Part shown: positions 8,090-16,111 of the stretch, piece after piece
Layout of the letters: each line of letters begins with the position of its first letter
Numbering within the stretch: the stretch's first letter is position 1
From: JAFDBW01 sp963825575
Lineage (GTDB): Bacteria; Desulfobacterota; Desulfuromonadia; Desulfuromonadales; BM103
NCBI GenBank assembly: GCA_963825575.1
Contig: CAWGUB010000015.1
Span: 1-64,000, forward strand
Direction of reading: 5' to 3'
DNA length: 64,000 nucleotides
Position numbers and translations under genes: made by a program
The notes under the pieces: generated by a model
Databases searched by the model: none
What the model saw: the letters and a program-made list of their open reading frames with translations, nothing else
Told to the model about the DNA's origin: nothing

Positions 8090-9598
8090 ATGCATAAATT
8101 ATTCAAACAAATTCTGACGTCCAAGGTCTATGAGGCTGCCATTGAGACCCCTCTCGAGGAGTCGGCCTTCCTGTCGCAGTTGCTGAACAACCGGGTACTG
8201 CTCAAGCGTGAAGACCTGCAACCGGTATTCTCTTTCAAAATACGCGGGGCCTATAATCGAATCGCCAACTTAAGCGAAGCAGAAAGGGCTTTGGGCATCA
8301 TTACTGCGTCGGCCGGCAACCATGCCCAGGGCGTCGCTTTCTCAGGCCAGAAGCTTGGCATTGACACAACAATCGTGATGCCGGTGACGACCCCTGCCAT
8401 CAAGGTGGCCGCGGTCAGGGCGTTTGGCGTCAAGGTGGTTTTGTTTGGCGACAACTACTCGGAAGCTGCTGAACATTGCGCCTCTCTGGTCTCGCAGTCC
8501 GGGATGGTCTTCATCCCGCCATTCGATGACGAACTGGTCATTGCAGGGCAGGGCACAGTTGCCGACGAGCTTCTCCGCCAGAGTGCCGGCAGGATCGATG
8601 CGGTTTTTGTCCCGGTCGGTGGTGGCGGTCTGCTTGCCGGTGTGTCGTTGTTTCTCAAGGAGCTTTGCCCGGATATCAGGGTGATTGGAGTCGAGCCTGT
8701 TGACAGTGACGCCATGGCCCGTTCGCTGGCCGCCGGACATCGTGTCAAACTCGATTCGGTCGGGATCTTCGCTGACGGTGTTGCGGTACGCGAGGTTGGT
8801 AAACTGACTTTCGATATCTGTCGCCAGCATGTCGATGAGATTATCCTGGTCGATGTGGATGAAATCTGCAGTGCGGTGAAGAGTGTTTACCAGGCCACCC
8901 GCTCGATCGTCGAACCAGCTGGAGCCCTTGCTACAGCGGGGTTGAAAAAATATGTACGTGACAGAAAAGTGACCGGTCAGTCGCTGGTCGCGATCAACTC
9001 GGGCGCCAACATGAATTTCGATCGACTGCGCTACGTGGCTGAACGAACCCTGATCGGCGAAAAACAGGAAGCGTTATTTGCCGTCACCATTCCGGAGGAA
9101 CCCGGTGCTTTGTTCCGCTTTTGCCGTGAAGTTGTCGGTGACAGGAATATCACCGAGTTCAACTATCGGCTGTCTGGTCGTGAATCGGCTTATATCTTTG
9201 TCGGGATCGCCATTGATGGTGATGAAAAGCGCCAGGCCTTTCGTGAGCAATTGACGGAGCACGGTTTTGAAAGCATCGACCTGACCGACAACGAACTGGC
9301 CAAGACCCATGTCCGCTATATGGTCGGCGGTCGTTCTCATGATGTGACCGGGGAGCGGTTGTTCCGCTTCTGGTTCCCTGAGCGGCCCGGTGCTTTGGCA
9401 CGGTTCCTCGCAACAATGGGCGCGGACTGGAATATATCACTGTTCCACTATCGCATTCAGGGCGGAGATTTTGGCAGGGTCTTGGTTGGCCTGGAAATAC
9501 CGGAAGGGCAGGAGCCACAGTTGCAGGCTTTCCTTGAAAACCTCGGTTACCGACATGTCGAAGAGACTGACAACCAGGCCTATCAGCTTTTCTTGTAA
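8090..9598 (+). CDS. ilvA: Threonine ammonia-lyase, biosynthetic
   Basis: Deaminates L-threonine to 2-oxobutanoate, the first step to isoleucine; PLP enzyme, cytoplasmic. The 502-aa protein has the PLP lysine in FSFKIRGAYNR (about residue 51), ASAGNHAQGVAFS, the phosphate-binding VGGGGLLAG, and two C-terminal ACT-like domains (LFAVTIPEEPGALFRF and LFRFWFPERPGALARF) that bind isoleucine/valine in the allosteric E. coli-type enzyme. Start chosen at MHKLFKQILTSK, where homology begins; the frame is open 17 codons further up. It stands alone, divergent from fumarase. Confidence 0.94.
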   Translation: MHKLFKQILTSKVYEAAIETPLEESAFLSQLLNNRVLLKREDLQPVFSFKIRGAYNRIANLSEAERALGIITASAGNHAQGVAFSGQKLGIDTTIVMPVTTPAIKVAAVRAFGVKVVLFGDNYSEAAEHCASLVSQSGMVFIPPFDDELVIAGQGTVADELLRQSAGRIDAVFVPVGGGGLLAGVSLFLKELCPDIRVIGVEPVDSDAMARSLAAGHRVKLDSVGIFADGVAVREVGKLTFDICRQHVDEIILVDVDEICSAVKSVYQATRSIVEPAGALATAGLKKYVRDRKVTGQSLVAINSGANMNFDRLRYVAERTLIGEKQEALFAVTIPEEPGALFRFCREVVGDRNITEFNYRLSGRESAYIFVGIAIDGDEKRQAFREQLTEHGFESIDLTDNELAKTHVRYMVGGRSHDVTGERLFRFWFPERPGALARFLATMGADWNISLFHYRIQGGDFGRVLVGLEIPEGQEPQLQAFLENLGYRHVEETDNQAYQLFL

Positions 9599-9604
9599 CT
9601 CACA

Positions 9605-9634
9605 AACGCGGAGAAACGTTTCTTCTCTGCGGCC
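9605..9634 (+). terminator. Hairpin after ilvA
   Basis: CGCGGAGAA/TTCTCTGCG stem with a short loop (one G·U), a few bases after the ilvA stop. A T-run comes only about 20 bases later, so efficiency is uncertain. Confidence 0.4.
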
Positions 9635-9674
9635 ATTTTCAGTGTCTCTTTTTTATCTAATTTCTTCATCATAA

Positions 9675-9704
9675 TTAATTGACAGTTTTACTCAGGTATG
9701 CTAT
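9675..9704 (+). promoter_or_regulatory. IscR-type operator overlapping a −35 element, before cysE
   Basis: The sequence AATTGACAGTTTTACTCAGGTAT resembles, from memory, the type-1 IscR consensus (ATA-TTGAC-N4-TTACTCGGGTAT). It contains a perfect −35 TTGACA (9679–9684); the −10 is weak (TATCCG at 9702–9707, 17-base spacer). It lies about 100 bases before cysE, the first gene of a run that includes iscR, so autoregulation of Fe-S biogenesis by cluster-loaded IscR is the natural reading. Confidence 0.55.
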
Positions 9705-9800
9705 CCGTAGAGCATGCTCGGCTGCCGGCAGATTTTTTGCCGGTGTTTTTACAATGTAACTCGAATTATGGGTGACTGGGGTGTGGAGGAGATACTGAAA

Positions 9801-10580
9801 ATGTTTGATAAAATTCGCGAGGATATTTATTCAGTTTTTGACCGTGATCCTGCAGCACGTGGTGTCCTGGAGATTATCTTCTGTTATCCCGGGTTGCACG
9901 CGGTCTGGTTTTACCGCATTGCACACTGGTTCTGGACCCACGAGCTTTACTTCCTTGGCCGGTTTACATCCCACATGGGACGGTTCTTTACCGGCATCGA
10001 GATCCATCCGGGGGCAAAGATCGGCAAGAAGTTCTTTATCGACCACGGCATGGGCGTGGTCATCGGCGAAACAGCTGAGATCGGTGATAATGTTACCATT
10101 TATCATGGGGTTACTCTCGGTGGCGTGACTTGGGATAAGGTCAAGCGTCATCCGACCGTTGAGGATAACGTCGTAATCGGGTCCGGTTCGAAAGTCCTCG
10201 GCCCATTCACCGTTGGCAAGGGGGCCAAGATCGGCTCCAATTCAGTCGTCGTCAAGGAAGTCCCGCAGAATGCCACAGTGGTAGGCATCCCCGGTCGTGT
10301 CGTGATGCAGGAAGAAAAGCCGGTTGTTGATGAGGAACAGCGTCCCGACCTCGAACATGGCAATCTGCCCGACCCCGAAGCCAAGGCGATCAGCTGCCTG
10401 TTTGATCAGATTAGAGCTCTGGAGAAGAAAGTTGAAGACCTGACGGCCCGCCTTGTCGAGACGGAAGCAAAACCTGCTGTGAAAAAAACCGTCAAGCGTG
10501 CTGCGTCGACCAAAAGCACTGCAGACAAACCTGGCGCGAGTAAGACGAATTCTCGCAATAAGGAAAAAGCCGAGGCATAA
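9801..10580 (+). CDS. cysE: Serine O-acetyltransferase
   Basis: Transfers acetyl from acetyl-CoA to L-serine, giving O-acetylserine for cysteine synthesis. The 259-aa protein has the short N-terminal helical domain (MFDKIREDIYSVFDRDPAA) and a left-handed beta-helix of hexapeptide repeats with HPGAKIGKKFFIDHGMGVVI and the active-site YHGVTLGG. The last 55 residues (after about 205) are a Lys/Ala-rich tail, probably disordered, that most CysE lack. Start chosen at ATG 9801, after GGAGGAG; the frame is open further up. It is followed within three bases by iscR, so cysteine supply and its use as sulfur donor are co-transcribed. Confidence 0.93.
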   Translation: MFDKIREDIYSVFDRDPAARGVLEIIFCYPGLHAVWFYRIAHWFWTHELYFLGRFTSHMGRFFTGIEIHPGAKIGKKFFIDHGMGVVIGETAEIGDNVTIYHGVTLGGVTWDKVKRHPTVEDNVVIGSGSKVLGPFTVGKGAKIGSNSVVVKEVPQNATVVGIPGRVVMQEEKPVVDEEQRPDLEHGNLPDPEAKAISCLFDQIRALEKKVEDLTARLVETEAKPAVKKTVKRAASTKSTADKPGASKTNSRNKEKAEA

Positions 10581-10582
10581 AC

Positions 10583-11020
10583 ATGCGTATGTCCACCAAA
10601 GCACAATACGCCGTACGGGCCATGGTGAACCTGAATCTTTATTCCGAAGGCTCACCTGTTTCCCTGCGCGATATCTCTCTGCGAGAGAGTATTTCACTGA
10701 CTTACCTTGAACAGCTTTTCGTTAAATTACGCCGTGGCCAGATCGTAACAAGTGTTCGTGGACCTGGAGGGGGATATCTCCTGGCCAGACCTGCGCGGGA
10801 GATTCAGGTCGATGAGATCATAGACAGTGTCGAGGAATCTCTGGTCCCGGTCGCCTGCATGGACAAAAAACACGGCTGCGTTTGTGATGACCAATGCGTC
10901 ACACATAATGTCTGGCACGGTTTGGGTGAGAAGATCCGCGACTTCCTTGCCTCAATCACTCTCGAAGAATTGACCCAGGAAGCAAGAAACAAGTTCAAGG
11001 AAACAAAGGGTAGTAAGTAG
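10583..11020 (+). CDS. iscR: Rrf2-family Fe-S cluster regulator
   Basis: Transcription factor that senses a 2Fe-2S cluster and controls Fe-S assembly genes. The 145-aa protein opens with the Rrf2 winged helix (MSTKAQYAVRAMVNL, LEQLFVKLRRGQIVTSVRG, PGGGYLLAR) and has a Cys-rich loop CMDKKHGCVCDDQC followed by VTH at about residues 92–109, the place where IscR binds its cluster with three Cys and one His; here there are four Cys. Position directly upstream of iscS-iscU supports IscR over other Rrf2 members such as CymR. Confidence 0.9.
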   Translation: MRMSTKAQYAVRAMVNLNLYSEGSPVSLRDISLRESISLTYLEQLFVKLRRGQIVTSVRGPGGGYLLARPAREIQVDEIIDSVEESLVPVACMDKKHGCVCDDQCVTHNVWHGLGEKIRDFLASITLEELTQEARNKFKETKGSK

Positions 11021-11125
11021 GTTTTGATTATTGAACTATGAATTGGGCACTCAGGCCTAGACGTTTCGCGCCAAGCCATAGTTGAGAATTCAAGATTTAA
11101 AATTTTGTAAGTGGAGGACAAAGCA

Positions 11126-12340
11126 TTGGGCAACATTTATCTCGATTACAACGCCACGTCACCGGTCAGGCCAGAGGTCCTGGAGGTGATGTTGCCTTTT
11201 TACCGTGAGCAGTTCGGCAACCCTTCCAGTGTTCACTGGGCAGGACGACAGGTATCCGGTGCCCTGGAGAAGGCGCGGGAGCAGGTTGCCTCGTTGATCA
11301 ACGCCTCGCCCGCTGAGATAGTATTTGTTTCCTGCGGCAGCGAAGGCGACAACATGGCGATCAAGGGAACGCTGGATGCCCTGAAGGAAAAAGGCAACCA
11401 TATTATTACAACCACGATTGAGCATCCTGCGGTCCTTGAAACCTGTCAGTATCTTGAGAAGCAGGGTTATGATGTAACCTACCTGCCGGTAGACAAGGAC
11501 GGCATGCTCGATATTGCCGACCTGGAAGCTGCAATTACCGACAAAACCATACTAATATCGGTGATGTGGGCCAATAACGAGACCGGCAACATTTATCCGA
11601 TCGAGGCGATCGGCCGAATCGCCAGGAAGTACAAAATCCGGTTTCATACCGATGCGGTTCAGGCTGTCGGCAAGATCCCGGTTGACGTGCAGAAAGCCAA
11701 TGTCGACCTGCTGGTGATTTCTGGCCACAAAATCGGCGCACCAAAAGGGGTTGGCGCAATCTATGTGCGGCGCGGCACGCGGATGTCCGCTCTGATGCAC
11801 GGTGGCCACCAGGAGCGCAACCGACGCGCAGGGACTCAAAACGTTGCCGGTATCGTGGGGCTGGGCAAGGCATGTGAACTGGCTTCTGCCGAACTTGAAG
11901 ATTGTTACCGCCGGGTTCGCGCTCTGCGCGACCGTCTGGAAGATGGCGTCCTCAGTCGGGTCCCGGACATTAAACTGAACGGAACGCCTGATCGTGACAA
12001 ACGTCTGCCGAATACCCTGAATGTCAGCTTCGCCTACATTGAGGGAGAGTCGCTGCTGCTCAACCTCGACATGTTCGGCATTGCAGCGTCGTCAGGTTCA
12101 GCATGCACTTCCGGTTCTCTGGAGCCGTCCCATGTCATGGGAGCGATGTGCGTCGAAGTGACCCTGGCGCACTCGAGTACGCGTTTCAGCCTCGGTCCGG
12201 AAACGACAGAGGCAGAGATTGACAAGGTCCTGGAGGTCCTGCCGGCTACCGTGCAGCGTCTCCGCGATATGAGCCCCCTGTATAACTGTGGAAGAACTCC
12301 GGAAGGGTGCGAGACCTGTGAAACGGTGAGGAGAATTTAG
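11126..12340 (+). CDS. iscS: Cysteine desulfurase (NifS/IscS type)
   Basis: PLP enzyme that takes sulfur from cysteine and passes it as persulfide to IscU and MnmA. Family motifs: IYLDYNATSPV at the N-terminus, IEHPAVLE, HTDAVQAVGKIPVDV, the PLP lysine in ISGHKIGAPKGVGA (about residue 200), and the persulfide Cys in SSGSACTSGSLEPSHV (about 325). About 404 aa. I prefer TTG 11126, eight bases after GGAGG at 11113–11117; GTG 11111 in the same frame would put the ribosome site inside the gene. The C-terminus carries an extra NCGRTPEGCETCETV Cys cluster, typical of NifS-like enzymes of this clade rather than E. coli IscS. Confidence 0.92.
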   Translation: MGNIYLDYNATSPVRPEVLEVMLPFYREQFGNPSSVHWAGRQVSGALEKAREQVASLINASPAEIVFVSCGSEGDNMAIKGTLDALKEKGNHIITTTIEHPAVLETCQYLEKQGYDVTYLPVDKDGMLDIADLEAAITDKTILISVMWANNETGNIYPIEAIGRIARKYKIRFHTDAVQAVGKIPVDVQKANVDLLVISGHKIGAPKGVGAIYVRRGTRMSALMHGGHQERNRRAGTQNVAGIVGLGKACELASAELEDCYRRVRALRDRLEDGVLSRVPDIKLNGTPDRDKRLPNTLNVSFAYIEGESLLLNLDMFGIAASSGSACTSGSLEPSHVMGAMCVEVTLAHSSTRFSLGPETTEAEIDKVLEVLPATVQRLRDMSPLYNCGRTPEGCETCETVRRI

Positions 12341-12344
12341 ACCC

Positions 12345-12412
12345 CGCAATGTGCGACGCGAAGCGGGAAGAAGCTTTTTCGCACTTCGCATCTCGCGGTT
12401 CCCGATTTTTAA
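12345..12412. repeat. CGGGA/TTCCCG inverted repeat between iscS and iscU
   Basis: Contains TTCGCACTTCGCATCTCGCGGTTCCCG and its imperfect complement GCGACGCGAAGCGGGAAG, giving a long hairpin. One of several CG-rich inverted repeats scattered through the window. Confidence 0.5.
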
Positions 12413-12457
12413 AAAGCAGACTGATGCCAGCCTGAAAGAACTTTAGGAGAAAGAGAC

Positions 12458-12826
12458 ATGTATACTGATAAAGTGATGGACCATTTTACCAACCCGCGCA
12501 ATGTGGGTGAAATCGTAGATGCCAACGGCGTGGGCGAGGTGGGTAATGCCTCCTGCGGCGATATCATGAAAATATTTCTCAAGGTCGAAAACAATGTCAT
12601 TCAGGACGTGAAGTTCAAAACCTTTGGTTGTGGTGCAGCCATTGCCACCTCATCAATGGTTACGGAGATGGCGATTGGCAAAACGATCGATGAGGCTCTT
12701 GAGCTCAGTAACCAGGCGGTTGCTGAGGCCCTCGACGGCTTGCCGGCGCAGAAGATGCATTGTTCGAACCTGGCCGCAGATGCCTTACACGAAGCTATTA
12801 AAAACTACAAGGAACAGAATGGTTAG
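12458..12826 (+). CDS. iscU: Fe-S cluster assembly scaffold
   Basis: Scaffold on which IscS sulfur and iron are built into a cluster before transfer. The 122-aa protein has the three ligand cysteines: GNASCGDIMKI (about residue 33), KTFGCGAAIATSS (about 58) and KMHCSNLAADAL (about 104), plus the N-terminal MDHFTNPRNVGEI. Only the NifU N-terminal/IscU domain is present. AGGAGA lies ten bases before the ATG. No hscA, hscB or fdx follows, so this is the reduced Isc set often seen in anaerobes. Confidence 0.94.
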   Translation: MYTDKVMDHFTNPRNVGEIVDANGVGEVGNASCGDIMKIFLKVENNVIQDVKFKTFGCGAAIATSSMVTEMAIGKTIDEALELSNQAVAEALDGLPAQKMHCSNLAADALHEAIKNYKEQNG

Positions 12827-12858
12827 GGTCCAATTCCAATAATTGACTTGAAGTTAAG

Positions 12859-12888
12859 GAGGGCATCTTTTGGGTGCCCTTTCTTTAT
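12859..12888 (+). terminator. Terminator after iscU
   Basis: GAGGGCATC-TTTTG-GGTGCCCT followed by TTCTTTATT; a good intrinsic terminator separating iscU from mnmA. Confidence 0.8.
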
Positions 12889-12889
12889 T

Positions 12890-12975
12890 AAGTATTCAGA
12901 ATCCAGTATCCAGAATTCAGACCCTATACTTTAGGTTTTCTTCTTGATACGGGATACTGTATTCTGAATTCCTTA
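12890..12975. repeat. GAATCCAGTATCC inverted repeat, copy 1
   Basis: Left arm TATTCAGAATCCAGTATCC (about 12894–12912) pairs with right arm GGGATACTGTATTCTGAATTCC (about 12950–12973) across about 40 bases. A related element lies at 37560–37670. It precedes mnmA and extends the open frame upstream of the true mnmA start. Confidence 0.65.
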
Positions 12976-13028
12976 TGGACGAAATAGTCCCTATTTATAA
13001 TTCCCGCGAGTGTTCGTACAGATCTGAC

Positions 13029-14159
13029 ATGATTGAACCAGGCAAAAGAGTCGTCGTTGCCATGAGTGGCGGGGTGGATTCCTCGGTTGCTGCTGCTTTA
13101 CTCAAGGAGCAGGGCTGTGAGGTGATCGGCATGACCATGCAGATCTGGGACTATTCCAGCTTTACCGATGAACACGGCGAAAAGTTCGGGACCTGCTGCT
13201 CTCTCGACGATGTCTACGATGCCCGCCGGGTTGCCGAGTCACTCGGAATTCCCTTTTATGTGGTCAATTTTGAAAAACAGTTCGAAGCAGCTGTCATCGA
13301 CCGCTTCTGTGATGACTACTTCAATGGTCGTACACCCAACCCTTGTGTTCTCTGCAACCAGGTGCTCAAGTTCGAGATATTATTGCGCAGGGCCCGAGAG
13401 CTGCAGGCTGATTACCTGGTGACCGGGCATTATGCCCGACTGGTTGAGGAAAATGGCCGCATGGTTCTCAGGCAAGGCCATGACCGCAACAAGGACCAGA
13501 CCTATTTTCTCTTCACGTTGACTCTGGAGCAGATGCGGTACGTACGTTTCCCGCTCGGCGGCATGACCAAGAGAGAGGTGCGTGACCACGCTGTGCGCCT
13601 TGGTTTGCAGGTCGCTGAAAAACCGGAGAGCCAGGACATCTGTTTCGTTCCTGATGGCAATTACGTCCGGTTCCTCGAAGAACAGCGTGGACCCGGGACG
13701 ATGAACGGCGATATCGTGTACATCGATGGCCAGGTCCTCGGCAGGCATCAGGGGACATATCGGTACACAATCGGTCAGCGCCGCGGACTGGGGCTGGCGT
13801 GGCCGCAACCGCTTTATGTAGTTGGTATCGACGCTGGCAATCGTCAGGTCATTGTTGGTGAGAAACAGCACCTCAGTGTTGCAAAATGCCATGTTTTTGA
13901 TGTCAACTGGCTCATTGATCCACCGTCGGAAACAATCGAGGCCGCCTGTCGCATTCGCTATCGTCATCAGGAGGTTCCTGCGAAGATTACACCCATGGAT
14001 GATGGTACGGTGCAAGTCGATTTCGACGCACCGCAAAACGGCGTGACGCCAGGCCAGGCTGCGGTGTTTTACGATGATGACCGGGTGATTGGTGGCGGTT
14101 GGATCAGCAACTCCGGGACGCGGGACGAGGAACGCGGTACGCGGAAACCAAATAACTGA
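13029..14159 (+). CDS. mnmA: tRNA-specific 2-thiouridylase
   Basis: Makes 2-thiouridine at the wobble base of tRNA Lys, Glu and Gln, using IscS-derived sulfur and ATP. The 376-aa protein has the PP-loop AMSGGVDSSVAAALL, the first catalytic Cys in NPCVLCNQVLKF, GHYAR, and the second Cys in ESQDICFVPDG. Start chosen at MIEPGKRVVVAMSGG; 18 upstream codons come from the repeat. The last 14 residues (about SGTRDEERGTRKPNN) are encoded by a CG-rich repeat at 14112–14148 and are probably not functional. It sits downstream of iscS, its sulfur donor. Confidence 0.94.
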   Translation: MIEPGKRVVVAMSGGVDSSVAAALLKEQGCEVIGMTMQIWDYSSFTDEHGEKFGTCCSLDDVYDARRVAESLGIPFYVVNFEKQFEAAVIDRFCDDYFNGRTPNPCVLCNQVLKFEILLRRARELQADYLVTGHYARLVEENGRMVLRQGHDRNKDQTYFLFTLTLEQMRYVRFPLGGMTKREVRDHAVRLGLQVAEKPESQDICFVPDGNYVRFLEEQRGPGTMNGDIVYIDGQVLGRHQGTYRYTIGQRRGLGLAWPQPLYVVGIDAGNRQVIVGEKQHLSVAKCHVFDVNWLIDPPSETIEAACRIRYRHQEVPAKITPMDDGTVQVDFDAPQNGVTPGQAAVFYDDDRVIGGGWISNSGTRDEERGTRKPNN

Positions 14160-14263
14160 CCTCTTGTTTTTCGATAGTGAAGTTTAAGGTAATTCAACAG
14201 ACAGTATGACTCCTCTCGATAAAGACAACATTCGCGTCCCGCGTCCCGCGTCCCGCGTCCCGT
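14112..14263. repeat. CGGGACGCGGAACG inverted repeats spanning the mnmA–mtaB junction
   Basis: The end of mnmA carries GGGACGCGGGACGAGGAACGCGG and the start of mtaB carries its complement, CGCGTCCCGCGTCCCGCGTC. The arms are about 85 bases apart and would fold into a very stable stem around the junction. Confidence 0.65.
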
Positions 14264-15558
14264 CGTCGCAAACGGTATCGTTTGCGACGCTAGGCTGCAA
14301 AACCAACCAGTTCGAGTCTGCCGCGATGCAGGAGGCTTTACAGGAGGCTGGTTACCGGATCGTTGGTTTTGAGGATGGTGCTGACCTGGTCATCGTCAAT
14401 ACCTGCACTGTGACCGGTGCAACCGATGCCCAGTCGCGCAACCTGATTCGCCGGGCGCGTCGTCAGAATGCCGAATGCCAGGTGATTGTGACGGGATGCT
14501 ACGCCCAGGTCGACCCGGACGCTTTGCATGACCTTCCAGGTGTGAGCCTGGTGATTGGCAACGAAGAGAAACAGCGCCTGCTCGATTTTCTTCAGCGGGA
14601 TCACCAGTCAACCCTGGTGGAAGTCTCCGACATCCGTCAGGCAGAATCGGTCTGTCTTCCAGCATTGACATCCTTTGCCGGGCGCAGCCGTGCTTTTGTC
14701 CAGATCCAGAATGGCTGCGATGCGTTCTGTAGCTATTGCATCATCCCCTATGCTCGCGGGGCCAGTCGATCCGCACCGGAGAATGAAATCCTGGAGCAGA
14801 TCAACGGGTTGGCTGAATCCGGTTTTCGGGAAGTCGTCCTGACCGGCATTCATATCGGCGGCTACGGTGCAGATTTAATTCCCTCTTCGACGTTGCACGG
14901 CCTCGTCAGGCGGATCGAGTCAGAGTCTGCCATACATCGCCTTCGTCTCGGTTCCATCGAACCCACTGAATTGACCGACGAACTTCTGGAAACAGTTACC
15001 AATTCGAGAATTGTCTGCCCGCATTTACACATCCCTTTGCAGGCCGGAAACGATGCTGTCCTGCAACGTATGGGCCGTACTTATACTCGGGATTTCTTCT
15101 CGCAGTTGATTGCAAAGGCCAGGGCCGCTTTGCCCAATGCTGCAATATGCCTGGACGTGATCACCGGTTTCCCGGGAGAGACTGATCAGGAATTTAACGA
15201 TGCTTATGATTTTATAGCAGGCCTGCCAATTACCGACCTGCATGTATTTCCCTTCAGCAAACGTCCGGGAACTCCGGCTGCAACCATGTGCAAACAGGTC
15301 CCCGCCAAGATTAGCAAGGGGAGGGCTGAGAAGCTCAGAAGCCTTGCCGTACAAAAATATAAGTGTTTTGCAGAAAGGTTTGTCAACGCAGAGCTCGAAG
15401 TGATCGTCGAGACCGGTTCCCAAAAAGGCCTGATGAAGGGGATGTCGAGGAATTATCTGGATGTACGCTTTGATGGAGATCAGTCAATGGTTGGTCAATG
15501 CGTTATGGTCAGACCGGTCGCCTGGGATAATTCTTTCCTGCTGGCTGAGCGGGTTTAG
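14206..15558 (+). CDS. mtaB: tRNA t6A37 methylthiotransferase
   Basis: Radical SAM enzyme that adds a methylthio group to t6A37 of ANN-decoding tRNAs. The 450-aa protein has the N-terminal UPF0004 cysteines (LGCKTNQFES, VNTCTVTG, VTGCYAQVDP), the radical SAM motif CDAFCSYC at about residue 180, GIHIGGYG, and a C-terminal TRAM-like region. GIHIGGYGADL and CKTNQFES fit MtaB/e-MtaB rather than MiaB or RimO. About the first 22 residues are encoded by the CG-rich repeat, so the biological start may lie later; no better start codon is visible. Confidence 0.9.
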   Translation: MTPLDKDNIRVPRPASRVPSSQTVSFATLGCKTNQFESAAMQEALQEAGYRIVGFEDGADLVIVNTCTVTGATDAQSRNLIRRARRQNAECQVIVTGCYAQVDPDALHDLPGVSLVIGNEEKQRLLDFLQRDHQSTLVEVSDIRQAESVCLPALTSFAGRSRAFVQIQNGCDAFCSYCIIPYARGASRSAPENEILEQINGLAESGFREVVLTGIHIGGYGADLIPSSTLHGLVRRIESESAIHRLRLGSIEPTELTDELLETVTNSRIVCPHLHIPLQAGNDAVLQRMGRTYTRDFFSQLIAKARAALPNAAICLDVITGFPGETDQEFNDAYDFIAGLPITDLHVFPFSKRPGTPAATMCKQVPAKISKGRAEKLRSLAVQKYKCFAERFVNAELEVIVETGSQKGLMKGMSRNYLDVRFDGDQSMVGQCVMVRPVAWDNSFLLAERV

Positions 15559-15605
15559 CACCAAAAATATTGGCAAGAAAAATCTCATGAAAATTAAATA
15601 AATAC

Positions 15606-15634
15606 TTGCTTTTTTCGATTTGACTGTGATAGAA
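15606..15634 (+). promoter_or_regulatory. Candidate cspA promoter
   Basis: TTGCTT (15606–15611) and GATAGA (15628–15633) with a 16-base spacer in AT-rich sequence, giving a leader of about 160 bases before the cold-shock gene. Confidence 0.4.
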
Positions 15635-15707
15635 GGGCGCATCATAACAAGTTTGTGTATCTATTTCGTTGCTCAACAGACAGATTAAAGGTAGTCAGTT
15701 TGGAAGA

Positions 15708-15748
15708 AACCACTCAGACAAGCTTTCGTTGAGTGGTTTATTATTTAC
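15708..15748 (+). terminator. Hairpin in the cspA leader / terminator-like
   Basis: AACCACTCA/TGAGTGGTT, a nine-pair stem with an 11-base loop, followed by TATTATTTA. It is either a weak terminator for transcription from mtaB or a structural element of the cspA leader. Confidence 0.5.
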
Positions 15749-15803
15749 GGCAGACGAAAATACACAACAGAACACCTCCCAACCGGAGTGAAGGAGTTTC
15801 AAG

Positions 15804-16004
15804 ATGGCTGAAGGCACAGTAAAATGGTTCAACGAAGCGAAGGGTTTTGGGTTCATCGAGCAGGACAACGGTCCTGACGTTTTTGTTCACTTTTCCCAGA
15901 TCCAGGGCGATGGTTTCAAGACTCTCGCCGAAAACGAGCGAGTCTCTTTCGATGTTACTGATGGTCAGAAAGGCCCCCAGGCATCGAACGTCGTTAAGCT
16001 TTAA
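15804..16004 (+). CDS. cspA: Cold-shock protein
   Basis: 66-aa single OB-fold nucleic-acid chaperone that melts RNA structure. RNP1 is KGFGFIEQ and RNP2 is VFVHFSQI; the protein starts MAEGTVKWFNEAKGF, all standard for the CspA family. AAGGAG sits nine bases before the ATG. A long leader with a hairpin precedes it and a strong terminator follows, so it is monocistronic. Which of the host's csp paralogues it is, and whether it is cold-induced, cannot be told. Confidence 0.95.
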   Translation: MAEGTVKWFNEAKGFGFIEQDNGPDVFVHFSQIQGDGFKTLAENERVSFDVTDGQKGPQASNVVKL

Positions 16005-16027
16005 TACATAGCATATCGACCAATTTT

Positions 16028-16063
16028 GAAAGGGCGGCCTTGATGGCCGCCCTTTTGTTTTTT
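16028..16063 (+). terminator. Terminator after cspA
   Basis: AAGGGCGGCC-TTGAT-GGCCGCCCTT followed by TTGTTTTTT. Confidence 0.9.
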
Positions 16064-16111
16064 GCGATATTCCCGGTATTCTTTTTCAGACCGTATTGCC
16101 GGAGACCATAA

